A stretch of DNA of 7,314 nt from the NCBI GenBank assembly GCA_034370465.1, contig JAXMLA010000171.1, forward strand, positions 1 through 7,314, written 5' to 3'. The stretch is from UBA2197 sp034370465. GTDB lineage: Bacteria > Desulfobacterota > Desulfuromonadia > Desulfuromonadales > UBA2197. The notes under the pieces are model-generated. The model had not been told where the DNA came from. It saw only the letters and a list, made by a program, of their open reading frames with translations, and ran no database searches. The position numbers and the translations under genes were made by a program. This document shows, piece after piece, positions 1 to 4,984 of this stretch (its first letter is position 1; every line of letters begins with the position of its first letter).

Positions 1-249
1 GATCAGCGTCCCATGGATTGCTTTGGACGCAGATAACATCTGAAAAGGCATGATTTAAACAAGGTTAATCGTTTGTTTCAATCGGCAGTTATCAGATTTG
101 TTCATCGTCCCAAGGGTCTGCTTTAGACCCCAAATCTTGAGGGCTTATTGGACGCAGATAACACCTGAAAAGGCATGATTTAAACAAGGTTAATCGTTTG
201 GTTCAATCGGCAGTTATCAGATTTGATCAGCGTCCCAAGGATTGCTTTG
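1..249. repeat. Tandem palindromic intergenic repeat, 125-bp period
   Basis: Positions 23-115 recur at 148-240 with only a few base differences, and 1-25 matches 225-249 with one mismatch, so at least the end of a third unit lies at the window's left edge. Each unit (about 25-110 and 150-235) starts with GGACGCAGATAACA and ends with CAGATTTGNTCANCGTCC, which are imperfect inverted repeats, so each can fold into a long hairpin. No open reading frame crosses it. The spacer between units (116-147) is not shared at full length. This looks like a dispersed REP/MITE-type intergenic element. The ATCTGCGTCC motif reminds me of repeats common in Geobacter relatives, but I cannot check copy number. Confidence 0.85.
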
Positions 250-440
250 TGAAGACTGACAGGGAGACGACGATATAACTGCCAGCACAAAATCGACGAA
301 AAAAAATAGCCTGCTAATATTTTTTATTTTTAATTTATACCCTTTTTTGTTTGATTAATACTTTTCAACTCCTAGACATTCTCAAGTGTTAGATAACATT
401 GTTTTATCCCGCCAAACTTTTCCCTCCGCACTCCCCCCCC

Positions 441-470
441 TTGTATGTAAACCCCATAAGTGACTATAGT
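441..470 (+). promoter_or_regulatory. Candidate sigma70-type promoter
   Basis: TATAGT (465-470, five of six to consensus) lies 18 bp downstream of TTGTAT (441-446, only the TTG conserved). It is the best hexamer pair I found upstream of the SCO-like gene and would give a leader of nearly 200 nt. The -35 is poor, so an activator would probably be needed if this is real. Confidence 0.25.
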
Positions 471-479
471 TCAATTGCA

Positions 480-547
480 GGTAGGTTTACCCAGGTCATT
501 GGTAGGATTTTCCCCAGCTCAATAGTTTGATGACTAGGTACAATCCC
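480..547 (+). promoter_or_regulatory. Phased TAGG-N(3-5)-CCC direct repeats, candidate regulator sites
   Basis: Three similar motifs occur: GGTAGGTTTACCCAG (480-494), GGTAGGATTTTCCCCAG (501-517) and a weaker TAGGTACAATCCC (535-547). Their TAGG starts are 21 and 32 bp apart, close to two and three helical turns, which would put them on one face of the DNA. This is typical of cooperative binding by a transcription factor, but I do not recognise the motif. Confidence 0.35.
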
Positions 548-575
548 GACTTTTTTTCTTAAGGTTCTACCCGGC

Positions 576-610
576 GATTGCCGATCCGGTCCCTTTCGGG
601 GCCAGCAATC
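576..610 (+). promoter_or_regulatory. Hairpin in the presumed 5' leader of the SCO/cytochrome operon
   Basis: GATTGC (576-581) pairs with GCAATC (605-610). Inside it GGTCCC (588-593) pairs with GGGGCC (598-603) around a TTTC loop, with an asymmetric six-to-one internal loop. No T-run follows directly, so it is not a classic terminator. It sits 50 nt before the ribosome binding site. It matches no riboswitch class that I recognise. Confidence 0.35.
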
Positions 611-669
611 ATGCGGTTTTGCTCTGCTGCAATGCTGTTTTTTTATGATGGTTTATTCCAGGAGGATTT

Positions 670-1248
670 ATGCGTACATCATTTCTGCGGTTTTCCCTAC
701 TACTCGTCATCCTTGGCAGTACCTTCTCATCCAGCCTCAGTCACGCTGCTGACACCCGCTATAAACGTTCGGTTGAAAAGTACCTCATCCCGGATGTGAC
801 CCTGGTCAATCAGGATGGTGACAAAGTCCGGCTCAAATCCCTCCTCGAAATTGACCAACCTGTTGTTGTCAACTTTATCTACGGTACCTGTACCACCATC
901 TGCCCGGTCCTCTCGGCCGGATACCTTAATTTGCAACGGAAAGTCACTGCCGGCAACGGCCAGGTGCGCCTGATCTCGATTACCATCGATCCGGAAAATG
1001 ATACGCCGCTGATCATGAAAGAGTATCTGCAGCGTTATCGCGCCCAACCGGGCTGGGACTTTCTCACCGGCAGCCGCGCGGACATCAATACGGTGATGCG
1101 CGCCTTTGACGCTTATATCCCCGACAAGATGTCGCACTATCCGATCAACCTTATCCGCTCCCCGAAAGACGGCAGCTGGCTGCGGCTCTTCGGCATCATG
1201 AGCGGCAAAGAGTTTATGGAGGAGTATCAGCAGGTGGCCGGAAAATGA
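670..1248 (+). CDS. SCO1/SenC/PrrC-family copper-binding thioredoxin-fold protein
   Basis: The 192-aa product begins with a signal peptide: basic MRTSFLR, a hydrophobic core, and likely cleavage near residues 25-27 in SLSHAAD. It then has a thioredoxin-like SCO domain. The copper ligands of the family are visible: Cys74 and Cys78 in GTCTTICPVL (CxxxC) and a conserved-position His156 in KMSHYPINLI. The family signature SITIDPENDTP is at 103-113. SCO proteins deliver copper to the CuA site of cytochrome oxidase or act as thiol-disulfide or redox-signalling proteins outside the inner membrane. The start is well set: AGGAGG (660-665) lies 4 nt before the ATG. The last codons overlap the cytochrome start (ATGA at 1245-1248), so the two are translationally coupled and probably work together in the periplasm. 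Which oxidase or cytochrome it serves is not visible here. Confidence 0.9.
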   Translation: MRTSFLRFSLLLVILGSTFSSSLSHAADTRYKRSVEKYLIPDVTLVNQDGDKVRLKSLLEIDQPVVVNFIYGTCTTICPVLSAGYLNLQRKVTAGNGQVRLISITIDPENDTPLIMKEYLQRYRAQPGWDFLTGSRADINTVMRAFDAYIPDKMSHYPINLIRSPKDGSWLRLFGIMSGKEFMEEYQQVAGK

Positions 1249-1955
1249 AACGGAACTGGATCTTTCTGATCCTCTGGCTCCTCGTCTTGACTCCCCTGGT
1301 TCAGGTCCAGGCCCAGGAGATCCCTGCACGCTACACCCCCGCCGAGATCATGCAGCTCGGCGAGAAGATGTACCGGGACGGTCTCCTCCCCTCAGGCGAG
1401 CCGATGGAAGCCTTCATCCGTGGGGATATCCCCGTCGACAGCACCACCTTCTCCTGCTCCAGTTGTCATCTGCGCGCCGGGATCGGCTCCTTCGAGGGCG
1501 GGGTGGTTACTCCGCCGACCAACGGTAAAAAGCTTTACGAGCCTTATCAGCGGCCCCCTTCGCTGGCAGACGTGACCGATACTGGTGGTCGCTATATCTA
1601 CGCCAAGACGACGACCAGGCGCCCGGCTTATACGGAAGAGAGTCTGGCCCACGCCCTGCGCAACGGCATCGATCCGGCCGGGCAGGAATTCAATGATGTC
1701 ATGCCCCGTTATCCCCTGGCCGATGCGGATATGGACCTCCTCATTCAATATCTCAATCGCCTCTCCGCCGACTTTTCGCCGGGGGCAACGATGCAGTCCC
1801 TGCGCTTTGCAACGATCGTCACCGAAGAAGTCAGTCGCGATGATCGCGACGCCCTCCTGATTCCGTTGCAGCGCTTTATCGGCGGGCAGAATCAACAGGT
1901 GAAGATGTACAAAGAGTTCCTCGATTTCGGCTTTAAACCGACCGGTGATATGTGA
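1245..1955 (+). CDS. c-type cytochrome, apparently 3'-truncated at the prophage junction
   Basis: This 236-aa product has a signal peptide (MKRN, then FLILWLLVLTPLV, cleavage near VQAQ), so it is exported. A single haem-binding motif CSSCH lies at residues 71-75, and a plausible axial Met is Met153 in DVMPRYPL. This is a class I cytochrome c domain spanning about 30-175. Residues 185-236 (SLRFATIVTEEV... to FKPTGDM) do not belong to the haem domain. They look like the start of a second domain, as in cytochromes fused to a periplasmic ABC-type ligand-binding domain in Geobacter-like bacteria (from memory, unverified). The stop TGA at 1953-1955 coincides with the proposed phage end, so I read the gene as interrupted rather than naturally ending here. 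The start overlaps the SCO gene by 4 nt, and GGAGGAG upstream may serve as its RBS. Confidence 0.85.
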   Translation: MKRNWIFLILWLLVLTPLVQVQAQEIPARYTPAEIMQLGEKMYRDGLLPSGEPMEAFIRGDIPVDSTTFSCSSCHLRAGIGSFEGGVVTPPTNGKKLYEPYQRPPSLADVTDTGGRYIYAKTTTRRPAYTEESLAHALRNGIDPAGQEFNDVMPRYPLADADMDLLIQYLNRLSADFSPGATMQSLRFATIVTEEVSRDDRDALLIPLQRFIGGQNQQVKMYKEFLDFGFKPTGDM

Positions 1956-2000
1956 AGCCGCGCGCGAAATTCAATAGCCGAAAATTGCGAAAAGTCGCCT
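1953..2000. repeat. Proposed phage right terminus with CGAAA repeats
   Basis: The stretch starts TGAAGCCGCGCGCGAAATT and carries three CGAAA cores (1965-1969, 1979-1983, 1988-1992), two of them as GCGAAA. Ends of Mu-like elements begin with TG and hold several transposase-binding repeats, and CGAAA-rich ends occur in several non-Mu members (from memory). A TG also occurs at 1951-1952, so the boundary is uncertain by 2 bp. The duplicated 5-bp target would be 1948-1952 (or 1946-1950), with its partner outside the window. Confidence 0.55.
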
Positions 2001-2033
2001 TTTAAATCGTCTTGATCCTATCAAAATAATCTT

Positions 2034-2061
2034 GAGCCGAGCTTTCGCCCGGCTCTTTTTT
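2034..2061. terminator. Hairpin terminator between the formyltransferase gene and the phage end
   Basis: GAGCCG (2034-2039) pairs with CGGCTC (2050-2055). The stem extends through an A-C mismatch and GC pairs to a TTTC loop. A run of six T follows on the plus strand (2056-2061). On the minus strand it lies directly after the formyltransferase stop, which sits inside the T/A-run, followed by a weaker AAGATTATTTT tract. It probably works in both directions, ending the phage operon and stopping host transcripts entering from the cytochrome gene. Confidence 0.7.
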
Positions 2062-2662
2062 ATTCACATCCGATGAGTTTTTGTCGATCAAACGATGGCT
2101 CCCACGTAGCCAAGAAATTGTCTTGTGGTACTGATTGAACCTGCCCGGTATCAATGCCGTGTAACACCTCACCAAGCAGCCTTAAACCCATCGGAGCCAA
2201 CTCGCGGCGCCACAATGTGTCGGGGGTGTCGTCGGGTCGAATATGACACCAGTCCTGGGCGGCGAGCGGCCCAGCGTCGGCACGATCATCCATCCAGTAA
2301 ACCGTGCCTCCTGTGACTGTCTCGCGCATATGAATGGCCCAGCGGATGGCATCACGTCCGCGGTGTCTGGGTAGTAGAGATGGGTGGTAGCCGATCGCGC
2401 CGAGCCGGGTGCGGTTGCGGGCTTCGTCACTAATAAAACAATGGGCATGGGCGGCAACAATCACATCAACGTCAGCGGGGATATGTTCGGCAGTCAGTCG
2501 ACCGGGGACAGCCAGCGTTGCTCGCCCATAAGCGACGCCGGCCTGATATAACCGATCCTCTTGACCAGGAGCAATAACGCCGGCCACATCGTACTCACGG
2601 CAAATACACAGTTTAAGAACCTCGGCGGCCAACCACTTTTGCCCGACAATTACGACTCGCAT
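2060..2662 (-). CDS. Formyltransferase-fold protein of the com operon
   Basis: This 200-aa product has the formyltransferase (GART/methionyl-tRNA formyltransferase) fold. It starts MRVVIVGQKWLA with a Rossmann-like strand-loop-helix, carries the core motif GYHPSLLPRHRG at 91-102, and has the DAG motif at 129-131 with its Asp. Family members use an Asn-x-His...Asp triad to transfer formyl from 10-formyltetrahydrofolate. Here His93 and Asp129 are present, but the Asn position (91) is Gly. The C-terminal domain of tRNA or ArnA enzymes is absent. A strong AGGAGG RBS stands 5 nt before the ATG, and the start overlaps the ABC-GNAT gene by 13 nt, so it is the last gene of the com operon. The substrate is unknown. 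A one-carbon step in making a modified base, or direct base modification, is inference from context. Confidence 0.8.
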   Translation of the reverse strand: MRVVIVGQKWLAAEVLKLCICREYDVAGVIAPGQEDRLYQAGVAYGRATLAVPGRLTAEHIPADVDVIVAAHAHCFISDEARNRTRLGAIGYHPSLLPRHRGRDAIRWAIHMRETVTGGTVYWMDDRADAGPLAAQDWCHIRPDDTPDTLWRRELAPMGLRLLGEVLHGIDTGQVQSVPQDNFLATWEPSFDRQKLIGCE

Positions 2663-3807
2663 GTGACCTCCTCACCAAGATAACGAAAACCCTGCACCGC
2701 CCGGAAGTGCCCACCAAAACCACCCTGCCCGCGGCTCCCCTCCTTCTTTGTTCCCCACCCACCGGCCTTGGCAGCGCTGCGCTGCAAGGTCTCGATGCAG
2801 CGACCCTTGTTATCTCCATGCAAAACAGCACTCACCTGAGTCCATTTACGATCGCGTCTCAGGCCCGCAGCAAGGCCGGGGTGACTGGTGTGAAAAAGAG
2901 TAGGAAGGGGCAAACCATAGCGGTTTTCCCCGTGGTGCCACAGCTCACAGATGGCGTTAAGAAACCGCATCCCGACGCCGGCCCCTTGCCACTCCGGCAT
3001 AACGACCAAACGGCAGGCTCGAGCTTCAACCAGACCAGGGCGAGTCGAAAAAGCGACGTGGCAAACCGGTTCATTATCGACTGTGCCGACGTAACAAGTG
3101 GCGGCCACCATGTGCGGTGCCATCAAATAGTGATGCGGCTCAAACAACGGCCAATAACGCCAGTTTGTCTCCCATATTTCCAGATCGAAGGAGGGTCGCC
3201 GAAGACACCTCGCAGAAAACTGGCCGGTGGAGGTGTCAAAGACCCAATCCGGCTCGATCCACTCCAGGATGTCGTAATGACAGGAGAGGAGCACAGCCTG
3301 GCCACCTGTGCGACGCCAGGCCTTGGCAAAGGCCAGAGCGCCAAATTTGGCAATCTGGCGGTCAACGACCGAGGTAAATTCATCGACCACCACCCGCGCC
3401 GGCGCGTCACACAAAATACGAGCCAAATCAGCGCGAAAACGCTCACCCATCGACAGCACAGCATACGGCCGCAACCACGAAGGGACGCTGCCGAGGCCAA
3501 CTGCCGCCAGGGCGGCCGTGACCTGGTCAAACGATCCGGATGGAGAAATGGCGTCGATGATCGGCAGCGCCGCCGGCCACTGCGCGGAGTAAAGCGCGGC
3601 TCCACCCCACAACCCCGCGCCCAGGGTACTTTTCCCGCTGCCACTCGGGCCGACGATTACGCCGATCTGCCAGTCGTCTTGATCAACAGGCAACTCAGCA
3701 CTAATCGAAAAATCCGCGCCGGATTCGACATTAAACAGGCTCTTGACGCGGGCGGCGCGGTAAGAGGTGAAGTCAGTGCAGCGTTTATGAATTTCGACGG
3801 TCCTCAT
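2650..3807 (-). CDS. ABC ATPase fused to a GNAT acetyltransferase-like domain
   Basis: The 385-aa protein has two domains. Residues 1-205 are an ABC ATPase: Walker A GPSGSGKST at 53-61, a signature-like LSMGERFR at 118-125, Walker B RVVVDEF with Asp142-Glu143, and switch His177 in LLSCHYD. Residues 215-345 look like a GNAT domain, with the acyl-CoA-binding motif VVMPEWQGAGVGMRFL at 268-283 and a later HTSHPGL segment. The tail (345-385) is Gly/Lys-rich and ends GGHFRAVQGFRYLG. No membrane segment is present, so it is not a transporter. The architecture fits the family of ABC ATPases fused to a predicted acetyltransferase (COG2401, from memory). Mu Mom is also GNAT-like, and this gene occupies the mom position after com. 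It probably performs or drives an acyl-CoA-dependent modification, perhaps of DNA, though that role is inferred. It starts at an ATGA overlap with the 48-aa gene, with AAGGTGG upstream. Confidence 0.85.
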   Translation of the reverse strand: MRTVEIHKRCTDFTSYRAARVKSLFNVESGADFSISAELPVDQDDWQIGVIVGPSGSGKSTLGAGLWGGAALYSAQWPAALPIIDAISPSGSFDQVTAALAAVGLGSVPSWLRPYAVLSMGERFRADLARILCDAPARVVVDEFTSVVDRQIAKFGALAFAKAWRRTGGQAVLLSCHYDILEWIEPDWVFDTSTGQFSARCLRRPSFDLEIWETNWRYWPLFEPHHYLMAPHMVAATCYVGTVDNEPVCHVAFSTRPGLVEARACRLVVMPEWQGAGVGMRFLNAICELWHHGENRYGLPLPTLFHTSHPGLAAGLRRDRKWTQVSAVLHGDNKGRCIETLQRSAAKAGGWGTKKEGSRGQGGFGGHFRAVQGFRYLGEEVTCES

Positions 3808-3950
3808 ACAGCCACCACCTTGCAGCGGTAGCCGCGCTCAGTCAGGTCGGCGTAGACCCCCTGCTGTTGCTGTTCATCGGCAACTTCGATGATGACACCG
3901 AAGCGCGGGCGATACTTGAAGCCATTTTTACCAGGGGTTTTTTTCTGCAC
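3804..3950 (-). CDS. 48-aa conserved-looking phage protein between com and ABC-GNAT
   Basis: A GTG start at 3950 follows AGGAG by 6 nt and gives 48 aa, ending in the ATGA overlap with the ABC-GNAT gene. After a basic N-terminus (QKKTPGKNGFKYRPR) comes a beta-alpha-beta-like pattern: FGVIIEVADE (17-26), a Gln-rich helix QQQQGVYADL (27-36), then GYRCKVVAV (40-48). Small proteins with this FGVIV...Q..vY..L...Gy..kVV pattern are familiar to me from Mu-like phages, but none has a function I can name. Coupling on both sides indicates it is a real gene and a part of the modification operon. It could be a subunit, a regulator or a DNA-binding accessory. Confidence 0.8.
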   Translation of the reverse strand: MQKKTPGKNGFKYRPRFGVIIEVADEQQQQGVYADLTERGYRCKVVAV

Positions 3951-3974
3951 GAGCGTCTCCTAAGGATGACGCTC
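3951..3974 (-). promoter_or_regulatory. Translation-inhibitory stem-loop over the com-48aa junction
   Basis: On the mRNA strand GAGCGTC (3974-3968) pairs perfectly with GACGCTC (3957-3951). The 10-nt loop ATCCTTAGGA holds the com stop codon TAG and the AGGA of the next gene's ribosome binding site, and its TC and GA ends can pair further. The GTG start of the 48-aa gene follows directly. In Mu, a stem-loop hides the mom start region and Com binding to the mRNA opens it. Position and content here match that switch. Confidence 0.7.
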
Positions 3975-4106
3975 CGGGGCGTGCTGGCGGGGGCTCGAGG
4001 CTCTCAGGTGGTTATAGGCCCCGCAACGGGGGCATTTAATATTGATGCAGGTGTATTCGGCTTCAGCTAATTTCCGGTTGCAACGACTACAGCGAATTTC
4101 TTCCAT
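3960..4106 (-). CDS. com: Com, zinc-finger translational activator of a mom-type operon
   Basis: This 48-aa protein begins MEEIRCSRCNRKLAEAEY and continues INIKCPRCGAYNHLRA. Cys6/Cys9 and Cys25/Cys28 form two CxxC knuckles, with an additional Cys20. It closely follows the Mu Com pattern (IRCxxCNKLL...IxIRCPRC, from memory), at similar though slightly shorter length. Mu Com is a zinc-containing RNA-binding protein that binds mom mRNA next to the start codon and opens an inhibitory hairpin, allowing mom translation. The start ATG has GGAG 8 nt upstream. Its stop TAG lies inside the hairpin that covers the next gene's ribosome binding site. It is the first gene of the operon com-48aa-ABC/GNAT-formyltransferase. 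Confidence 0.9.
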   Translation of the reverse strand: MEEIRCSRCNRKLAEAEYTCINIKCPRCGAYNHLRASSPRQHAPERHP

Positions 4107-4121
4107 GTTGTGAGCTCCATT

Positions 4122-4138
4122 GTCAAAACTGTTTTGAC
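4122..4138. promoter_or_regulatory. Perfect 17-bp palindrome upstream of com, candidate operator
   Basis: GTCAAAAC and GTTTTGAC form a perfect 8-bp inverted repeat around one central base, 15 bp upstream of the com start codon. It is the only such dyad in the com leader. Its size and placement suit a dimeric repressor or activator; a short RNA hairpin is also possible. On the com strand it contains TTGACA, but no good -10 lies at the right distance. Confidence 0.55.
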
Positions 4139-4211
4139 GTGGTAGCTTCCCTGCGCTGCGATCGCGGCGGGGGAGCCTTGGCTGGGCTCACAGGCTGCTT
4201 CTGTGTGTCTC

Positions 4212-4247
4212 GCGGCCGGATGGGTGCTACAACATCCATCCGGTCGC
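4212..4247. terminator. Strong hairpin after the tail module, possible terminator
   Basis: GCGGCCGGATGG (4212-4223) pairs with CCATCCGGTCGC (4236-4247) over 12 bp with one G-U pair and a 12-nt loop. On the plus strand a pyrimidine-rich stretch with TTTTT follows at 4256-4261. On the phage coding strand no T-run follows, so its efficiency as a terminator of the tail operon is doubtful. It may instead separate or process the tail and com transcripts. Confidence 0.45.
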
Positions 4248-4269
4248 TCCCTCTTCTTTTTATCCCCTC

Positions 4270-4812
4270 CTACGACAAATCAATCCAGTTTAAAACCTGC
4301 CCAGCCTTGCCAGCCGTATCAATATTTTTCACCTTACTTGCCACGACAATCTTATACACCCCAGAATCCGCATAAAGATCCACGGCGACATAGCCGTTGA
4401 CATCGGTCTCATCGCTCCCCTCGACGACAATCGCATCGCCACCCGCGGCGGTGGGGAGCAGCACCGGCACCACCCGCACCTTGCAGCCCTCCTTGATCTG
4501 ACCGATGGCATCCCGAGTCCAGACCTCAACAGTCACTTTCCCCACCGCTGCAGCCGGGCCGATGACAATGGGAGGGCTCGGTTCGTTGATGGCACTGAGC
4601 AGGGATAGCCAATAGTATTGGCTGCCATCGATGTCGACTTCCCAGAATAGTTCCTGGGGAGGAGCAAGCAGGCCGAGATCCTCCACCAGATTGGCTTCGG
4701 CGACCAGGGTGCGCGCGCCGCCCAAAGTCAGGGATTGTTCGAGGCGCGCTTTGACCGGGGCAGATTGCCCGGCCGGGGTGACAGGGACGGTGAAGGCAAT
4801 GGTTTTAGACAT
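4270..4812 (-). CDS. Phage tail-region protein with Ig/prealbumin-like C-terminus
   Basis: I start this 180-aa protein at MSKTIAFTVPVTP (4812), which overlaps the end of the 59-aa gene. A longer version would need a TTG and a poor N-terminus. Residues 1-75 contain a beta-rich segment ending QELFWEVDIDGSQYYWLSLL. Residues 92-165 read like a beta-sandwich of the carboxypeptidase-regulatory/Big-like kind: KVTVEVWTRDAIGQ, then DVNGYVAVDLYADSGVYKIVV at 137-157, including the typical T/D-x-x-G-Y-V pattern. Such domains occur in phage tail and baseplate decorations. It is the last gene of the tail module. An exact virion role cannot be assigned. Confidence 0.7.
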   Translation of the reverse strand: MSKTIAFTVPVTPAGQSAPVKARLEQSLTLGGARTLVAEANLVEDLGLLAPPQELFWEVDIDGSQYYWLSLLSAINEPSPPIVIGPAAAVGKVTVEVWTRDAIGQIKEGCKVRVVPVLLPTAAGGDAIVVEGSDETDVNGYVAVDLYADSGVYKIVVASKVKNIDTAGKAGQVLNWIDLS

Positions 4813-4984
4813 AGCGCAGGCCTCGCGGAATGGGGGGAGGTAAAACGATGTGGGCGACCGTAGGCGCCGGCACCGGCTGTACGACAAATTGCGCGGCCAA
4901 CTCGCCGATCAAGGCGCCGTCGGCATAAATGACGCCCTCTCTGACATTGCCGGGGACGGGATGATCAGGGATGAAGGTTATCAT
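4805..4984 (-). CDS. 59-aa small phage protein, proline-rich
   Basis: The ATG at 4984 gives MITFIPDHPVPGNVREGVIYADGALIGEL and then a Pro-rich end (VVQPVPAPTVAHIVLPPPIPRGLRYV), 59 aa in all. It overlaps the NlpC/P60-like gene by 20 nt at its start and the 180-aa gene by 8 nt at its end, and it fills what would otherwise be a gap. This coupling is the main support. No domain is recognised. It may be a small tail or baseplate component. Confidence 0.65.
   Translation of the reverse strand: MITFIPDHPVPGNVREGVIYADGALIGELAAQFVVQPVPAPTVAHIVLPPPIPRGLRYV

Larger units (their letters stand above)
250..669. other. AT-rich intergenic region upstream of the SCO-like gene
   Basis: I see no credible gene in this stretch. 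It contains a long AT-rich block (about 297-370), a run of eight or more C (about 433-440), a weak promoter candidate (441-470), three TAGG...CCC motifs (480-547), a T-run (551-557) and a hairpin (576-610) shortly before the ribosome binding site. The density of small motifs close to the gene suggests that 440-660 is the regulatory region of the SCO/cytochrome operon. Confidence 0.6.
4107..4269. other. Intergenic region between tail module and com operon
   Basis: This is the only substantial gap in the phage part. It has no credible gene. It holds a 12-bp-stem hairpin (4212-4247), a single GATC (4160-4163) and the 17-bp palindrome next to com. It most likely carries the end of the tail transcript and the control region of com. 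I found no convincing sigma70 promoter, consistent with a need for a phage activator, as with Mu mom. Confidence 0.5.

Noticed and set aside
1..249. CRISPR array
   Set aside because: Units are about 90 bp with a 125-bp period and terminal inverted repeats, and there are too few. CRISPR repeats are shorter, with similar-sized unique spacers.
727..1329. Minus-strand frame of 200 codons opposite the SCO gene
   Set aside because: The plus strand encodes a clear SCO protein with a signal peptide and CxxxC. The antisense product shows no family features.
2650..3807. ABC transporter ATPase subunit
   Set aside because: No permease gene is nearby, there is no membrane segment, and the ATPase is fused to a GNAT domain within a phage operon.
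2707..3831. Long plus-strand open frame (374 codons) opposite the ABC-GNAT gene
   Set aside because: Its translation has no domain pattern and is rich in Arg, Thr and Gln. The minus strand over the same bases shows intact ABC and GNAT motifs, so it is an antisense shadow in GC-rich DNA.
3867..4070. Plus-strand 67-codon frame across com and the 48-aa gene
   Set aside because: It runs opposite two coupled genes with proper ribosome binding sites. The Com cysteine pattern on the minus strand settles the strand.
4107..4269. Dam/OxyR-type phase-variable control as in Mu mom
   Set aside because: Only one GATC is present (4160-4163) and I see no OxyR-like repeats, so the Mu-type methylation switch is not supported.
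4139..4400. Small plus-strand ORFs between com and the tail module
   Set aside because: They run over hairpins and the end of the 180-aa gene, lack ribosome binding sites and have low-complexity translations.
4813..4887. N-terminal extension of the 180-aa tail protein to a TTG at 4887
   Set aside because: The added residues (MSYSRCRRLRSP...) are basic and unlike the rest, and they overlap the 59-aa gene. The ATG at 4812, with an 8-nt overlap, fits the coupling seen elsewhere.
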